Source: an uncultured Akkermansia sp. (GTDB taxonomy: Bacteria > Verrucomicrobiota > Verrucomicrobiia > Verrucomicrobiales > Akkermansiaceae). From it: a stretch of 58,079 nucleotides of DNA. Numbering within the stretch: position 1 is the first letter of the stretch; the number at the start of each line of letters is the position of its first letter. A program made the position numbers and the translations under genes. The notes beneath the pieces are model-generated. The model saw nothing but the letters and a program-made list of their open reading frames with translations, was not told where the DNA came from and ran no database searches. Location: the NCBI GenBank assembly GCA_947588645.1, contig CANPYO010000004.1, positions 1 through 58,079 on the forward strand, written 5' to 3'. Of the stretch, positions 33,028 to 42,038 are shown piece by piece.

Positions 33028-33954
33028 TTACTGCCGCTCTGCGATTTCGCCTCGTCTCAGCAGATCTTCGTGCAACGCATCTAAAATCTTTTGTTCGGGT
33101 CGGAAGTTTGCATCGTGATGAGAGGAGCGGATAAGCGGGCCACTTGCGACGTGCTCAAACCCGCGAGCCAACGCTATTTCCCGCAGATCAACAAACTCTT
33201 CCGGTCGTACATAGCGTATCACCGGCAGGTGACGCACACTAGGACGCAGGTATTGTCCCAAGGTGAGCACGCGTACCCCATGCTCCAGCAGATCATCCAT
33301 GGTGCGCACCACCTCATCCCTGCTTTCTCCTAATCCAAGCATCATGCCGCTCTTCGTTACCACTAGGCCGGCGGCCATTTGCCCCGCGCGCTCCAGCATG
33401 TGCAGAGAGCGCCTGTATTGCGCACGGAATCTCACCAAAGGCGTGAGTCTCTCCACCGTCTCCACATTGTGGTTGAGAATGTGCGGTCGAGCATCCATCA
33501 CCTGCGCCAGCGCCTCCTCATTCCCATTAAAATCCGACACAAGCACCTCTATGATCGTTGCCGGACTTGCGGCGCGAATGGCACGTATCGTGGCGGCTAT
33601 GTGACCCGCCGCGCCATCCCGCAAATCATCGCGAGTCACCATGGTTACGACCGTGTATTCCAAATTCATGCTAGCTACAGCCTCTGCCACCTTGCGCGGC
33701 TCATCCACGTCCAGCGGTTCAGGTTTTGCCGTGCGCGTAGCGCAGAACCCGCACGCACGCGTACACACCTCGCCACACACCATGAAGGTGGCGGTACCAT
33801 GACTCCAGCATTCACCGCGGTTCGGACAGAGAGCCTGCTCGCAAACAGTCACGAGTCCCTTCCCCTGCACCAGATGTTGTACGCGGTTAAAAACACGTCC
33901 CTTCGGCAAACGTACTTTGAGCCATTCAGGTTTGTGCGGGGTCTGATCTTTCAT
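33028..33954 (-). CDS. lipA: Lipoyl synthase
   Basis: LipA is a radical SAM enzyme that inserts two sulfur atoms into octanoyl groups on lipoyl domains. The 308-residue protein has both cluster motifs: the auxiliary cluster CEQALCPNRGEC and the radical SAM motif CTRACGFC, plus the C-terminal serine ligand in GPLIRSSHHDA. The usual start MKDQTPHKPEWLKVRLPKG is seen. lipB is not nearby. A -10-like CATAAC with upstream TTGCAT lies about 10 bases before the ATG, and GGAG just before the start could be a ribosome site. Confidence 0.96.
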   Translation of the reverse strand: MKDQTPHKPEWLKVRLPKGRVFNRVQHLVQGKGLVTVCEQALCPNRGECWSHGTATFMVCGEVCTRACGFCATRTAKPEPLDVDEPRKVAEAVASMNLEYTVVTMVTRDDLRDGAAGHIAATIRAIRAASPATIIEVLVSDFNGNEEALAQVMDARPHILNHNVETVERLTPLVRFRAQYRRSLHMLERAGQMAAGLVVTKSGMMLGLGESRDEVVRTMDDLLEHGVRVLTLGQYLRPSVRHLPVIRYVRPEEFVDLREIALARGFEHVASGPLIRSSHHDANFRPEQKILDALHEDLLRRGEIAERQ

Positions 33955-34138
33955 AACTCCGAAAGTTATGCACTATATCAGCGCGGCATGCAAGCGAAAA
34001 TCTAAATATCGTTGTCTGCTGACGGAGAATCATAAGCTTCTCCAACAGGCGGAAAATATCGCTTACATACAAACATTTAGCGAGTTAGATTGCCGAAAAA
34101 CAACCTCTGTGCGAAATTATATCCGGCAGGAGTCTATC

Positions 34139-34450
34139 ATGCTCCAGCATCATAAAAACCTCAAAAAAAATCAGGATATGACTCAGAGAAATATCACCCG
34201 CTACACGTACGAGACCACATCCTTCCAAGGGTGGAGACTCAGTATTTGCCGCAAGTGGAATCAATTCACCAAATACTTTTCTGACCGTCAATACGGCAGT
34301 GAAGAAGCCGCTTTCCAAGCCGCTATCGAAATGCGCGACCGCATATTCGATGCACTTAAGAAAACGCCGGATGATCCGCGTGCCGTCTTTGAGCAATTCA
34401 AAAACGGAATAGCGGACACCTCGACGCAGAGCAAGGCAGGCAGCCATTAA
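34139..34450 (+). CDS. Small AP2-like DNA-binding protein
   Basis: The 103-residue protein holds one domain resembling the AP2/ERF or integrase-N fold: YTYETTSFQGWRLSICRKW, then FTKYFSDRQYGSEEAAFQAA and a helix EMRDRIFDAL. The pattern of three strands with G-W-R, a F-x-D turn and a following EEAA helix matches AP2 domains, which bind DNA in plants and in mobile-element proteins. A second start at 34178 (MTQRNITRY) with AGGA before it is equally possible. It stands alone with its own terminator, which suggests a small free-standing regulator. Confidence 0.7.
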   Translation: MLQHHKNLKKNQDMTQRNITRYTYETTSFQGWRLSICRKWNQFTKYFSDRQYGSEEAAFQAAIEMRDRIFDALKKTPDDPRAVFEQFKNGIADTSTQSKAGSH

Positions 34451-34492
34451 TGCTCATCCAAGCGCTCGCCTTTACGCTTGAACATTCTTTCA

Positions 34493-34524
34493 AAACCGTG
34501 TGTTTCGGCACACGGTTTTTTTCA
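34493..34524 (+). terminator. Intrinsic terminator of the AP2-like gene
   Basis: AAACCGTGTG, loop TTTCGG and CACACGGTTT form a perfect 10-bp stem followed by a run of T. Confidence 0.92.
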
Positions 34525-34544
34525 CATCCGTCCCGAGAAAAACG

Positions 34545-34730
34545 CAATTCATTTACGATTTACGATTTACGATTTGCAAAATTCGGCGAGCAAAGCTCGC
34601 GGAAAGCCGAGCAGGAGCGACGCGGAATTTTGAAGGCGGTGCGCGGGCGTGGTTAGAAAGCGGCGATGGCGCCTGGCGGCGCCTATGTACGATGTACGAT
34701 TTGGGAAATTCGGCGAGCATAGCTCGCGAA
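34545..34730 (+). repeat. Two consecutive heptamer and palindrome cassettes
   Basis: First TTTACGATTTACGATTTACG with the palindrome GGCGAGCAAAGCTCGC, then a GGCGCCTGGCGGCGCC hairpin, TATGTACGATGTACGATTT and GGCGAGCATAGCTCGC. The loops of the two GCGAGC palindromes differ (AAA, ATA) while the stems are the same. Confidence 0.88.
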
Positions 34731-34778
34731 GAAATGGGTTGAATGAGTCTGGAGAAGATTTTATTGGGACACGTGTGG
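34731..34778 (+). promoter_or_regulatory. Conserved upstream element C, copy 2
   Basis: AGAAATGGGTTGAATGAG, GGAGAAGATTTTATTGGG and the palindrome ACACGTGT (34769-34776) lie about 30 bases before the birA -35 box. The ATG at 34743 belongs to this repeat and not to birA. Confidence 0.6.
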
Positions 34779-34804
34779 TTTGCCCTAGGTTTTTTTATAA
34801 ATAG

Positions 34805-34834
34805 TTGGACGAGGGAAGCGGCATGTTGTACAAT
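34805..34834 (+). promoter_or_regulatory. birA promoter, leaderless architecture
   Basis: TTGGAC (34805-34810), an 18-base spacer and TACAAT (34829-34834) are followed by 7 bases and then GTG at 34842. Confidence 0.65.
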
Positions 34835-34841
34835 ACAGGAC

Positions 34842-35561
34842 GTGAAGTGGAAAGTCACAGAGCTCGAAGAATGCGCATCGACCTTTGACGAAGCCCGCAG
34901 CCTTCCTGCGTGGACCGTGGTGAGCACGCGCCGCCAGACAAAAGGGCGCGGTCGCTTTAACCGCGAGTGGTATGCAGACGAGGGCGGTCTGTGGGCTACT
35001 TACAACCTACCCCTGACCGGAGAGAGGGAGAGACCGTGGGGGCTGCTGCCACTCGTAGCCGGAGCAGCCGTCATGGATGCACTGGCAAGCTTTCACATAC
35101 CCGGACTTCGACTGCGCTGGCCGAACGATGTTCTTGTGGAAAAAGCCAAACTGGCAGGGATCCTAGTGGAACGTCCCCAACCGGACAAAGCGTCCATCGG
35201 TGTGGGCATCAACGTGCGCAATTCTATTGTGCGTCTGACCGGTCATCTGCAAGACCCGCCCACGCGCCTGGCAGATATTCTCAATTCGTGTCCTTCTGTA
35301 CCACAACTGCGCAGCATACTGGGTGACTCATTGGCAGAAGTCTTCGGTTATTTTATGGAAGGGGGGGCGGAAACTCTCAGAGATGCGCTTGACGGGGCGT
35401 GGGGTTCTCCCCGACCGGTGGTCGCAATTACAGACACCGAACGCTACTGCGGATATTTTGCCGGGATAGAATCAGATGGCTCCCCCATCTTACGCAGGGC
35501 GGACGGCACCTCTTACACAGTACCCGGCACAGCCGTGGTTCGACTCAAGGAACTTATCTGA
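34842..35561 (+). CDS. birA: Biotin--[acetyl-CoA carboxylase] ligase
   Basis: BirA activates biotin with ATP and attaches it to biotin carboxyl carrier protein. The 239-residue catalytic protein has TKGRGRFNREW (biotinyl-AMP loop), RLRWPNDVLV and KLAGILVE, and a C-terminal SH3-like domain with YCGYFAGIESDGSPIL. The N-terminal winged helix of E. coli BirA is absent, so it is a class I, non-repressor ligase. The GTG start (MKWKVTELEE) was chosen from the promoter and the domain boundary. Its stop overlaps the cytochrome start (TGATG). Confidence 0.92.
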   Translation: MKWKVTELEECASTFDEARSLPAWTVVSTRRQTKGRGRFNREWYADEGGLWATYNLPLTGERERPWGLLPLVAGAAVMDALASFHIPGLRLRWPNDVLVEKAKLAGILVERPQPDKASIGVGINVRNSIVRLTGHLQDPPTRLADILNSCPSVPQLRSILGDSLAEVFGYFMEGGAETLRDALDGAWGSPRPVVAITDTERYCGYFAGIESDGSPILRRADGTSYTVPGTAVVRLKELI

Positions 35562-37588
35562 TGAAGCATCAACTCTCCATACGGCGGATATTGAATTGGA
35601 CGTGGATTACCTGCATTCCACTCCTTCTTCTGTGTTGCCGGAATAAATCGTCAACCGGCGCAACACCGTGCGCCGAAGCATCTCCCACTCCACAGCAATG
35701 CGCAGAGTGCCACCCGCACGAATATGAAGAGTGGGCTAACAGTGACCACGCGTGGGCTGCCCGCCTCCCCAATGAGCAAGATGCTCCCGCCTTCCGCGGC
35801 CAAATGATGCGCGCCCACGGCGACCAACTCATCTTTCGCCGTGATGAGTCCGGGCGCTACCTGGTGCAGACCTCGTGGAATGAGCCGGCTTTGCCGGTAG
35901 TTGGGGCAGTGGGGCGCGACCCTCTTGTGCAGTATTTGGTGCCCGGTAAACGCGGCGCCCTGCAGGTGTTGAGCGCTGCGTGGGATCCGCAACGCCATGA
36001 ATGGTTCGATGTGTTTGCGGATGATGCGCGACTGAAGGCCGAGGGAAACGCGCTTCGCAAACCCGGAGATTGGGGGCACTTCACGGGTCGAGGCATGACA
36101 TGGAACTCCCAGTGCGCCGCCTGCCACATGACCGGTTACCGCAAGAAATTTGACCGCCTCTCGGACGGCTATCACTCCTCATTCGAACAGATGGGCGTCA
36201 CGTGCATCGCTTGCCACCCTGCCGCCAAACCCGATCCCATCGATGGCTGCACGGCTGACCGACGAACCCGCACCCTTACCCCGCAGCAGGCCAGCGCCGT
36301 GTGCGCATCCTGCCACGCCCGCGCCGAAACGTTCGACGATACATTCCGCCCCGGCGACCGCTTTGAGGATCACTACCGGCTGGAGTTGCCCGTGGCTCCC
36401 GGCGTGTTCTATGCCACGGGGATGCAACGCGATGAAGTGTTTGTTGAGACCGGATTCCGATTGAGTCGTATGGGTGCAGCAGGTGTCACCTGCATGGATT
36501 GCCATGACCCCCATACCGGCGAAACCATACTGCCATGGGAAGATAATTCTCTGTGCCTGCGCTGCCACGCCATTGAAAAGGTCATCAATGGGAAAAAGGC
36601 TCCGTTTTCCGCCGGCGCACCGGAGGGCACCTGCGATCGGGAATCCATCGGCGGACGCTGTGTCGAGTGCCATATGCCCGAATCCAATTACATGGCACGC
36701 GACCCACGCCGTGACCACTCGCTGAACATACCTGACCCCGTGTTGAGCCAGGAGATCGGCGCCCCGAACGCCTGTACCATGTGCCACCGTGACAAAAATG
36801 ACGAGTGGGCTGCACAGGTACTTGCACGTGCTATTCCGCACCAAATTGTGGAGCAACGTCGCCCGCGCGCACGCGCCGTGCATGCGGCCATGCACGGACA
36901 AGCCAAGGAGAACGAACTGCTGAACGCCCTGCAAAAGGAAGATATACCGGCGTGGCGAGCCACTCTGCTGGAGCATCTGTCGCGCTGCCCACTTTCCCCC
37001 GCAATCCAACAGGCTGCCCAAAAAGCAGCCACGGACGCCGATGCACTTGTGCGTGCGGCGGCAGCCGGTATCCCCGGTCCGCACGTGACGTCACTCCTGC
37101 ACGACCCCATACGTTCCGTGCGCCATGCTGCCGTATGGAGCATGATACAGGTTATGCCGGAGAGACTCAACGGCACCGAGGCCGCACAAGAGTTACGCGA
37201 AGCCGCTGAATTCCGCGCCGACCAACCCGGCGGCACAATGCTGCTGGCGACGCTCGCCCAAGCGGCGGGAAACATACAAGAAGCAGAGGAGCAATACCGC
37301 CGAGCCATTGCACTGGATCCCTCCTCTCCCGTACCCTACATGGATTACGCACTTCTGCTGGCGCGCACACAGCGTTTGCAGGGTGCTCTGCAGGCACTGC
37401 TCACCTGCACCAAGGTGGCTCCCAAGAATGCCGAGGCGCAATACCGGCTAGCGCTTGTACTTGCGGAGCTGGGGTTGTATCCGGCGGCAATCATCGCGCT
37501 CGACCGAGCCCTGCAAGCGGATCCGCAGCACGCCGCAGCACGCGCTGCCCGAGCAGAACTCACCCCATTCCTCTCACCCAAGCCATAA
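35561..37588 (+). CDS. Octaheme c-type cytochrome lipoprotein with HEAT-like and TPR repeats
   Basis: The 675-residue protein has a signal peptide with a lipobox (IPLLLLC, Cys about 25), so it is probably a lipoprotein outside the inner membrane. Eight CxxCH heme sites follow in order: CAECH, CAACH, CIACH, CASCH, CMDCH, CLRCH, CVECH and CTMCH. After about residue 440 come helical repeats, HEAT-like (RSVRHAAVWSMIQV) and then TPR (AEEQYRRAIALDPSSPVPYM, AQYRLALVLAELGLYPAA). Related multiheme proteins are found in Planctomycetes and Verrucomicrobia; their electron partners are mostly unknown. Translation is coupled to birA by a 1-base overlap. It could serve in anaerobic respiration or in scavenging of peroxide or nitrogen oxides; this is inference. 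Confidence 0.88.
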   Translation: MKHQLSIRRILNWTWITCIPLLLLCCRNKSSTGATPCAEASPTPQQCAECHPHEYEEWANSDHAWAARLPNEQDAPAFRGQMMRAHGDQLIFRRDESGRYLVQTSWNEPALPVVGAVGRDPLVQYLVPGKRGALQVLSAAWDPQRHEWFDVFADDARLKAEGNALRKPGDWGHFTGRGMTWNSQCAACHMTGYRKKFDRLSDGYHSSFEQMGVTCIACHPAAKPDPIDGCTADRRTRTLTPQQASAVCASCHARAETFDDTFRPGDRFEDHYRLELPVAPGVFYATGMQRDEVFVETGFRLSRMGAAGVTCMDCHDPHTGETILPWEDNSLCLRCHAIEKVINGKKAPFSAGAPEGTCDRESIGGRCVECHMPESNYMARDPRRDHSLNIPDPVLSQEIGAPNACTMCHRDKNDEWAAQVLARAIPHQIVEQRRPRARAVHAAMHGQAKENELLNALQKEDIPAWRATLLEHLSRCPLSPAIQQAAQKAATDADALVRAAAAGIPGPHVTSLLHDPIRSVRHAAVWSMIQVMPERLNGTEAAQELREAAEFRADQPGGTMLLATLAQAAGNIQEAEEQYRRAIALDPSSPVPYMDYALLLARTQRLQGALQALLTCTKVAPKNAEAQYRLALVLAELGLYPAAIIALDRALQADPQHAAARAARAELTPFLSPKP

Positions 37589-37590
37589 AT

Positions 37591-38388
37591 ATGCCACCGC
37601 TTTCATCTACATCAACGATCGTCGTCATTCTCATCGCCATTTTGCTGATCTTTGTTGTCTTTACACTGTTAAAGGGAGTCATCAAAATGCTGCTGCTTGC
37701 CATCGCGGCGGTCACTGCGATAGCCGCATGGATTTTTATCCAAAAAAATGGGTTTACACTTATATCCCTGTGTACCAATTCACCTCAGCCCTGGATGGTG
37801 CAAGCGCTCGCCTGGCTGGCAGCCATCTTCATCTTTGCTGTCTTTTTCCACGGCATGAGCTGGTTCTCCCAGCTGTTTTCATGGCGTCACGGTGGCGCCA
37901 CTGCCGGTGGGATTCTTACGACCGTGCTCATGTGCGCCCTCATGCTCTGGCTCGCTATGCTGGGCGTTTCGTACTATGGGGATGTGTCGCTCATCGACTT
38001 CTACCACAAGCGCGCCTCAGTCACAGATGGCACTGTTCCTTCCCTCCCATGGGCGGCTCGACTTCGGCAAGCGCTCAGCAACTCCGCTGCTACCTCGTGG
38101 GCCATGCGTATCAATCCTATGGATGACCCCTCGCAAACCAAATTAGCCTGTCTGGTGGCCTACGGTTGCTCTCTTTCCGAAGAGCAAATGGAACAATTCT
38201 ACCACACATGTTTGGAACACTCGGGCATCCCGCATCCCTCCCGCTTTTTAGACTTATTTCGTGACCAAGGACTCCGCACGTTGGTGCAGGAAAGGCGCTT
38301 TGTGAACCTGCTGGAAAACTCGCATCTCAAAACCTTTCTCCAGTTTCAAAACACGCAGCAATTTCTGGAGAAATTGCAGCTCAATTGA
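37591..38388 (+). CDS. Multi-pass membrane protein of unknown function
   Basis: The 265-residue protein has about four hydrophobic helices in its first half (TIVVILIAILLIFVVFTLL, LLLAIAAVTAIAAWIFI, QALAWLAAIFIFAVFF, TVLMCALMLWLAML) and a polar C-terminal half of about 130 residues. The short spacing and Gly-rich loops recall CvpA-type proteins, but no decisive motif is present. It begins 2 bases after the cytochrome stop, so it belongs to the birA-cytochrome operon and may anchor or assist the cytochrome. Confidence 0.8.
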   Translation: MPPLSSTSTIVVILIAILLIFVVFTLLKGVIKMLLLAIAAVTAIAAWIFIQKNGFTLISLCTNSPQPWMVQALAWLAAIFIFAVFFHGMSWFSQLFSWRHGGATAGGILTTVLMCALMLWLAMLGVSYYGDVSLIDFYHKRASVTDGTVPSLPWAARLRQALSNSAATSWAMRINPMDDPSQTKLACLVAYGCSLSEEQMEQFYHTCLEHSGIPHPSRFLDLFRDQGLRTLVQERRFVNLLENSHLKTFLQFQNTQQFLEKLQLN

Positions 38389-38433
38389 TAACTCTGCGCC
38401 CTTAAAAAAAGCCGATAACACCCAAGACGGGGT

Positions 38434-38500
38434 GGCTGGCGGCGCCTATGTACGAGGTACGAGGTACGATTGCAAAACTAGCGCGCGTTGCGCGGAGGCA
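38434..38500 (+). repeat. Hairpin, heptamer and GC-palindrome cassette
   Basis: GGCTGGCGGCGCC, TATGTACGAGGTACGAGG, TACGATTG and CTAGCGCGCGTTGCGCG follow in the standard order. Confidence 0.85.
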
Positions 38501-38527
38501 AGTCGTGTGTCTCGCATCCCACACGCG

Positions 38528-38578
38528 AAGGAATGGGTTGGATGAGATCGGAGAAAATTTTATTGGGACACGTGTGGT
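38528..38578 (+). promoter_or_regulatory. Conserved upstream element C, copy 3
   Basis: AAGGAATGGGTTGGATGAG, TCGGAGAAAATTTTATTGGG and ACACGTGT (38568-38575) end 10 bases before the -35 box of the amidase gene. The upstream in-frame ATG at 38488 lies in repeat DNA and was not taken as a start. Confidence 0.6.
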
Positions 38579-38584
38579 TTTACC

Positions 38585-38614
38585 TTGTGAAGCAGCGGGG
38601 CAACATGCTAGAAT
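38585..38614 (+). promoter_or_regulatory. Promoter of the first amidase
   Basis: TTGTGA (38585-38590), an 18-base spacer and TAGAAT (38609-38614) precede a leader of about 35 bases to ATG 38656. Confidence 0.65.
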
Positions 38615-38655
38615 GGGGGACGGGTCACACGTTCCTAGTTTTCCCACACATCCTG

Positions 38656-39726
38656 ATGAGGCAAATGCTCCGAATAGCTCCATTCATACTGACACTGTTG
38701 GCCGTGTCAGTCACGGAGTTGTACGCCACACCCGACAAGTGGGACATATTTTCTGTGCGCGGCGTTGATTACGTGCGGCTGGAAGATGTATGGAACTTCT
38801 ACCGTTTTTCGAAACGTGAGGGGCGACCCGGCTACATATCCTACGGAGCCGGCGACCGCACTATTTCCTTACGCCCCTCCAAGCAAGACTTTTACGTCAA
38901 CAACTACCGTTATATTCTGTCCTATCCGGTCATTTCGGAAAATGGCATGCTGCTCATTTCCGCGATCGACATGAGTAAACTGGTGGATCCCGTGCTCCGC
39001 CCACGCCTTACGAAGTCCGGGAAGATCACTACAGTCGTACTGGATCCCGGGCACGGCGGGCACGATTCGGGTGCGGTGAGCCGTTACGCACGCGAAAAGG
39101 ATTGCAACTTGGCACTCGGACTGAAGGTTCGGCGCAAGCTGGAAGCGGCCGGCTTCAAAGTAGTGATGACGCGAGACAAAGATTTTTTTCTGACGCTCGG
39201 GGAGCGCGTGGCCATCGCCAACCGCACGCCGGATTGCATATTCGTGAGCTTGCACCATAACTCCGGCGGTAGTTCAGCATCCGGTATCGAAACTTTCACT
39301 CTTGCACCGCACGGCACCACCTCCCCCTTTGCCCGGACCCGTCGCACAGAAGACTTGGCCGGCAATAATCAGGATAGCGAGAATATCGCCCTGGCCACCG
39401 CTGTACACAGTCATTCCATCAAAAAAACAGGCGCCATCGACCGAGGCATCCAACGAGCCCGCTTCTCGGTTCTCTGCACCATCAAGCGTCCCGCCATTCT
39501 TTTTGAGGGAGGCTTTGTCACCAACCAGCAGGAGGGCTCCAAAATTAGCTCCGACAACTACCAAGAGATGCTAGCCCAGTGTATTTGCGATGGTATTATG
39601 CGCTACACATACAACGCGCGCCATCGATCACCCTCTTACCGCCGAGGAGGAAGTGGCTCGGTACGCGCCGGTTCCTCCCTGCACTCCGGCTATCTCCCAC
39701 GCACGCGCGGTACCTCGTCACGTTAA
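38656..39726 (+). CDS. N-acetylmuramoyl-L-alanine amidase (Amidase_3)
   Basis: The enzyme cuts the bond between MurNAc and L-Ala in peptidoglycan. The 356-residue protein has a signal peptide (MRQMLRIAPFILTLLAVSV, cleaved near YA-TPD), a small N-terminal domain resembling copper-amine-oxidase-N or AMIN-like folds (residues of about 25-110), and the Amidase_3 domain with LDPGHGGHDSGA, REKDCNLAL, VSLHHNS and AILFEGGFVTN, giving the zinc ligands H, E, H and the catalytic E. The C-terminal tail is Arg/Ser/Gly-rich. A paralogue follows after 6 bases. Confidence 0.92.
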   Translation: MRQMLRIAPFILTLLAVSVTELYATPDKWDIFSVRGVDYVRLEDVWNFYRFSKREGRPGYISYGAGDRTISLRPSKQDFYVNNYRYILSYPVISENGMLLISAIDMSKLVDPVLRPRLTKSGKITTVVLDPGHGGHDSGAVSRYAREKDCNLALGLKVRRKLEAAGFKVVMTRDKDFFLTLGERVAIANRTPDCIFVSLHHNSGGSSASGIETFTLAPHGTTSPFARTRRTEDLAGNNQDSENIALATAVHSHSIKKTGAIDRGIQRARFSVLCTIKRPAILFEGGFVTNQQEGSKISSDNYQEMLAQCICDGIMRYTYNARHRSPSYRRGGSGSVRAGSSLHSGYLPRTRGTSSR

Positions 39727-39732
39727 TTACCC

Positions 39733-40848
39733 ATGTATTTATCCCCACATCGTCTCATCATCAGGAGTTGCTGTCTGTTGCTCGCACTGGCAGCTGCACC
39801 GGGCGGGGCGGTAAACGCACCTGCTCCCTGGACCCCGGCAGACGGACCGCCGGATACCGCGTACCAGACCGTCGACGAGCTGCGTAGTTTCTACAAGCTG
39901 GCGGACGGCTCCCGAGCAACGCGCAAAGGAGCTTATACCATCGTGCGCGACGACGCCTCAGTTGAGCTTGGACCAGGAGCACGAGAACTGAGAATCAATG
40001 GTGTGAATATCGTGCTGGGACGACCGCTCATGCGCGACACAGCGGGCAAGCTACTGATCTCGCGCGATGATTGGGTGTACTGGGTGGATCCCATATTGCG
40101 ACCAACCTACATAGCGAACCGCGAAAAGTTGGACACGGTTATTGTCGATGCCGCTCACGGTGGGCGCGACACCGGGGTGACTTGTGCGAGCAGCCACGAA
40201 GCCGAGGTAACGCTTCAAGTGGCTCAAGCCTTGCAGAAGGAATTGGAGGCGGCAGGGCTACGCTGCATTCTCACCCGAACCGGGGACTATTTCCTCTCCG
40301 ATCGCCAGCGAGTGGATCAATCGAATGCCATACCAAACGCAATTTTTGTCAGTTTGCATCTCAACAGCTCCCATGCCAAAGCGAGCGGTTCCGCTGTTTA
40401 TACGATGGCTCCTGCGACAATCGGCGCAGAGGAGCCACGCCCGAGCAATGCTTTTTCCTGCAAGAGCTCGGCACTGGCGTACGCGCTGCAGTACACGCTG
40501 AGCGCGGAAATCCGCCTGACCGGGGATGGATGCAATCACACGCACTTCAGCTTGTTGAGTTCCCTCACCATGCCCGCCGTCATCGTGGAGCTGGGCTACG
40601 TCAGCAACCCCAAAGAAGCTGCTGCTCTCGTCACTCCGGACTACCAGACCAGACTTGCTTCTGCATTGGCGCGAGGTATACGGAATTACGCCCGCGCGAC
40701 CGCACCTGATGCAGCAATACCCGTAGCGCCAGCTCCTCCCAAAAAGGCAAAACCCCAACCCCGCAAAGAGCCGGCAAAGCCCGCAGTGGAGAAGCAAAAA
40801 AAGCGCGAACAGAGCCGCTCCGGGAAGAAGAGTCGTACACGCAAGTAA
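39733..40848 (+). CDS. N-acetylmuramoyl-L-alanine amidase paralogue with basic tail
   Basis: The 371-residue protein has the same layout as the preceding amidase: a signal peptide (RSCCLLLALAAAPGGAVNA), an N-terminal domain and an Amidase_3 domain with VDAAHGGRDTG, SSHEAEVTL, VSLHLNS and AVIVELGYVSN. All zinc and catalytic residues are kept although DPGHGG has become DAAHGG. The last 55 residues form a Pro/Lys/Arg-rich tail (KKAKPQPRKEPAKPA) likely to bind anionic wall polymers or nucleic acid. Tandem position and shared order suggest gene duplication. Confidence 0.9.
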   Translation: MYLSPHRLIIRSCCLLLALAAAPGGAVNAPAPWTPADGPPDTAYQTVDELRSFYKLADGSRATRKGAYTIVRDDASVELGPGARELRINGVNIVLGRPLMRDTAGKLLISRDDWVYWVDPILRPTYIANREKLDTVIVDAAHGGRDTGVTCASSHEAEVTLQVAQALQKELEAAGLRCILTRTGDYFLSDRQRVDQSNAIPNAIFVSLHLNSSHAKASGSAVYTMAPATIGAEEPRPSNAFSCKSSALAYALQYTLSAEIRLTGDGCNHTHFSLLSSLTMPAVIVELGYVSNPKEAAALVTPDYQTRLASALARGIRNYARATAPDAAIPVAPAPPKKAKPQPRKEPAKPAVEKQKKREQSRSGKKSRTRK

Positions 40849-40859
40849 TACTCCCTGCT

Positions 40860-42038
40860 TCAAGCTCGGCGCAGCAGTTCGAGCTTCACCGGATTGAGCT
40901 GCTCCCACGGCAGTTCCGGTTTCGTGAAATGCCCATAATTGGTGGACAAGCGGAAAATGGGACGGCGCAACCCCAGCGCAGTCTCCATATCTGCCGGCTT
41001 AAAGGAAAAGGCGCCCCGCACACGCCGGATAATTTCATCTTCCCCCACACAGGCGGTGCCGAAAGTATCTACATCTATCATGATGGAAACGGGGTCGGCT
41101 TTGCCGATAGCATAAGCGACCTGAAGCTCGCAACGCCGCGCCAGACCCGCCGCCACCACATGCTTGGCAACCCAGCGGCACATGTACGCACCGGAGCGAT
41201 CCACCTTGCTGCAATCCTTCCCGGAAAATGCGCCACCACCGTGGCGTCCCATGCCACCGTAGGTATCGACGATAATCTTGCGACCGGTGAGACCGGAGTC
41301 GCCGTGCGGACCGCCAATGACAAAACGTCCCGTGGGATTGATGAAGTACTCCGTATTTTCCCTCAGCAGCTCAGCGGGAAGCACCCGCTTCACCAGTTCG
41401 GTGCAGAAATCGCGAATCTCCTTCAAACTCACATTGTCGGTGTGCTGGGTACTCAACACCACGTTCATGATGCGTTCCGGCTGCCCATCTTTGCCGTACA
41501 CCACAGCAACCTGGCTCTTGCTATCCGGGCGAAGCCAATGAACCACTCCTGAGTGGCGTGCGAGCGCCAGTTCGCGCATGATGCGATGGGCGTACATCAC
41601 AGGAGCGGGCATCATCTCCGGTGTTTCATCTGTCGCATAGCCGAACATAATACCTTGGTCACCGGCTCCCTGTTCGCAGCCTTCCTTGCCCTCAACGGCG
41701 CGAGCATCCACACCCTGTGCAATGTCCGGACTCTGAGCGGAAAGAAAATTGAGCACCTGCACACCATCTGCAAAAAACACCTCATCATCCTCTGCCGTGC
41801 GGTAGCCGATTTCCCGAATCGTGTTGCGTACAACCCTCTCGTAATCGACTTGGGCGCGTGTCGTGATTTCACCGGCCAGCACCACATGGTTGTCCTTCAC
41901 CAGCGTTTCACACGCCACCCGGCTGGCAGGATCCTGCTCCAGACACGCATCCAAGATCGAGTCAGAAATCAAATCCGCCACTTTATCAGGATGCCCTTCA
42001 CCCACAGATTCCGATGTAAACAGATGCGGTATGTTCAT
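40860..42038 (-). CDS. metK: S-adenosylmethionine synthetase
   Basis: MetK makes S-adenosylmethionine from methionine and ATP. The 392-residue protein shows [13 protein letters not shown], the signature [21 protein letters not shown], and VDTFGT. Its ATG overlaps the stop of the upstream U32-like gene (TTATGA), so it is last in an operon of three. No SAM riboswitch was seen upstream of the operon, whose leader is short. Confidence 0.97.
   Translation of the reverse strand: MNIPHLFTSESVGEGHPDKVADLISDSILDACLEQDPASRVACETLVKDNHVVLAGEITTRAQVDYERVVRNTIREIGYRTAEDDEVFFADGVQVLNFLSAQSPDIAQGVDARAVEGKEGCEQGAGDQGIMFGYATDETPEMMPAPVMYAHRIMRELALARHSGVVHWLRPDSKSQVAVVYGKDGQPERIMNVVLSTQHTDNVSLKEIRDFCTELVKRVLPAELLRENTEYFINPTGRFVIGGPHGDSGLTGRKIIVDTYGGMGRHGGGAFSGKDCSKVDRSGAYMCRWVAKHVVAAGLARRCELQVAYAIGKADPVSIMIDVDTFGTACVGEDEIIRRVRGAFSFKPADMETALGLRRPIFRLSTNYGHFTKPELPWEQLNPVKLELLRRA

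Noticed and set aside
33968..34138. Extension of the AP2-like gene upstream to 33968
   Set aside because: This part overlaps the lipA promoter region, has no ribosome site and no domain features; starts at 34139 or 34178 fit the AP2-like domain.
34743..34841. N-terminal extension of birA (ATG 34743) and of the amidase (ATG 38488)
   Set aside because: Both ATGs lie in the same repeated element C and encode the same peptide (EKILLGHVWF) in unrelated genes. Promoters lie downstream of them.
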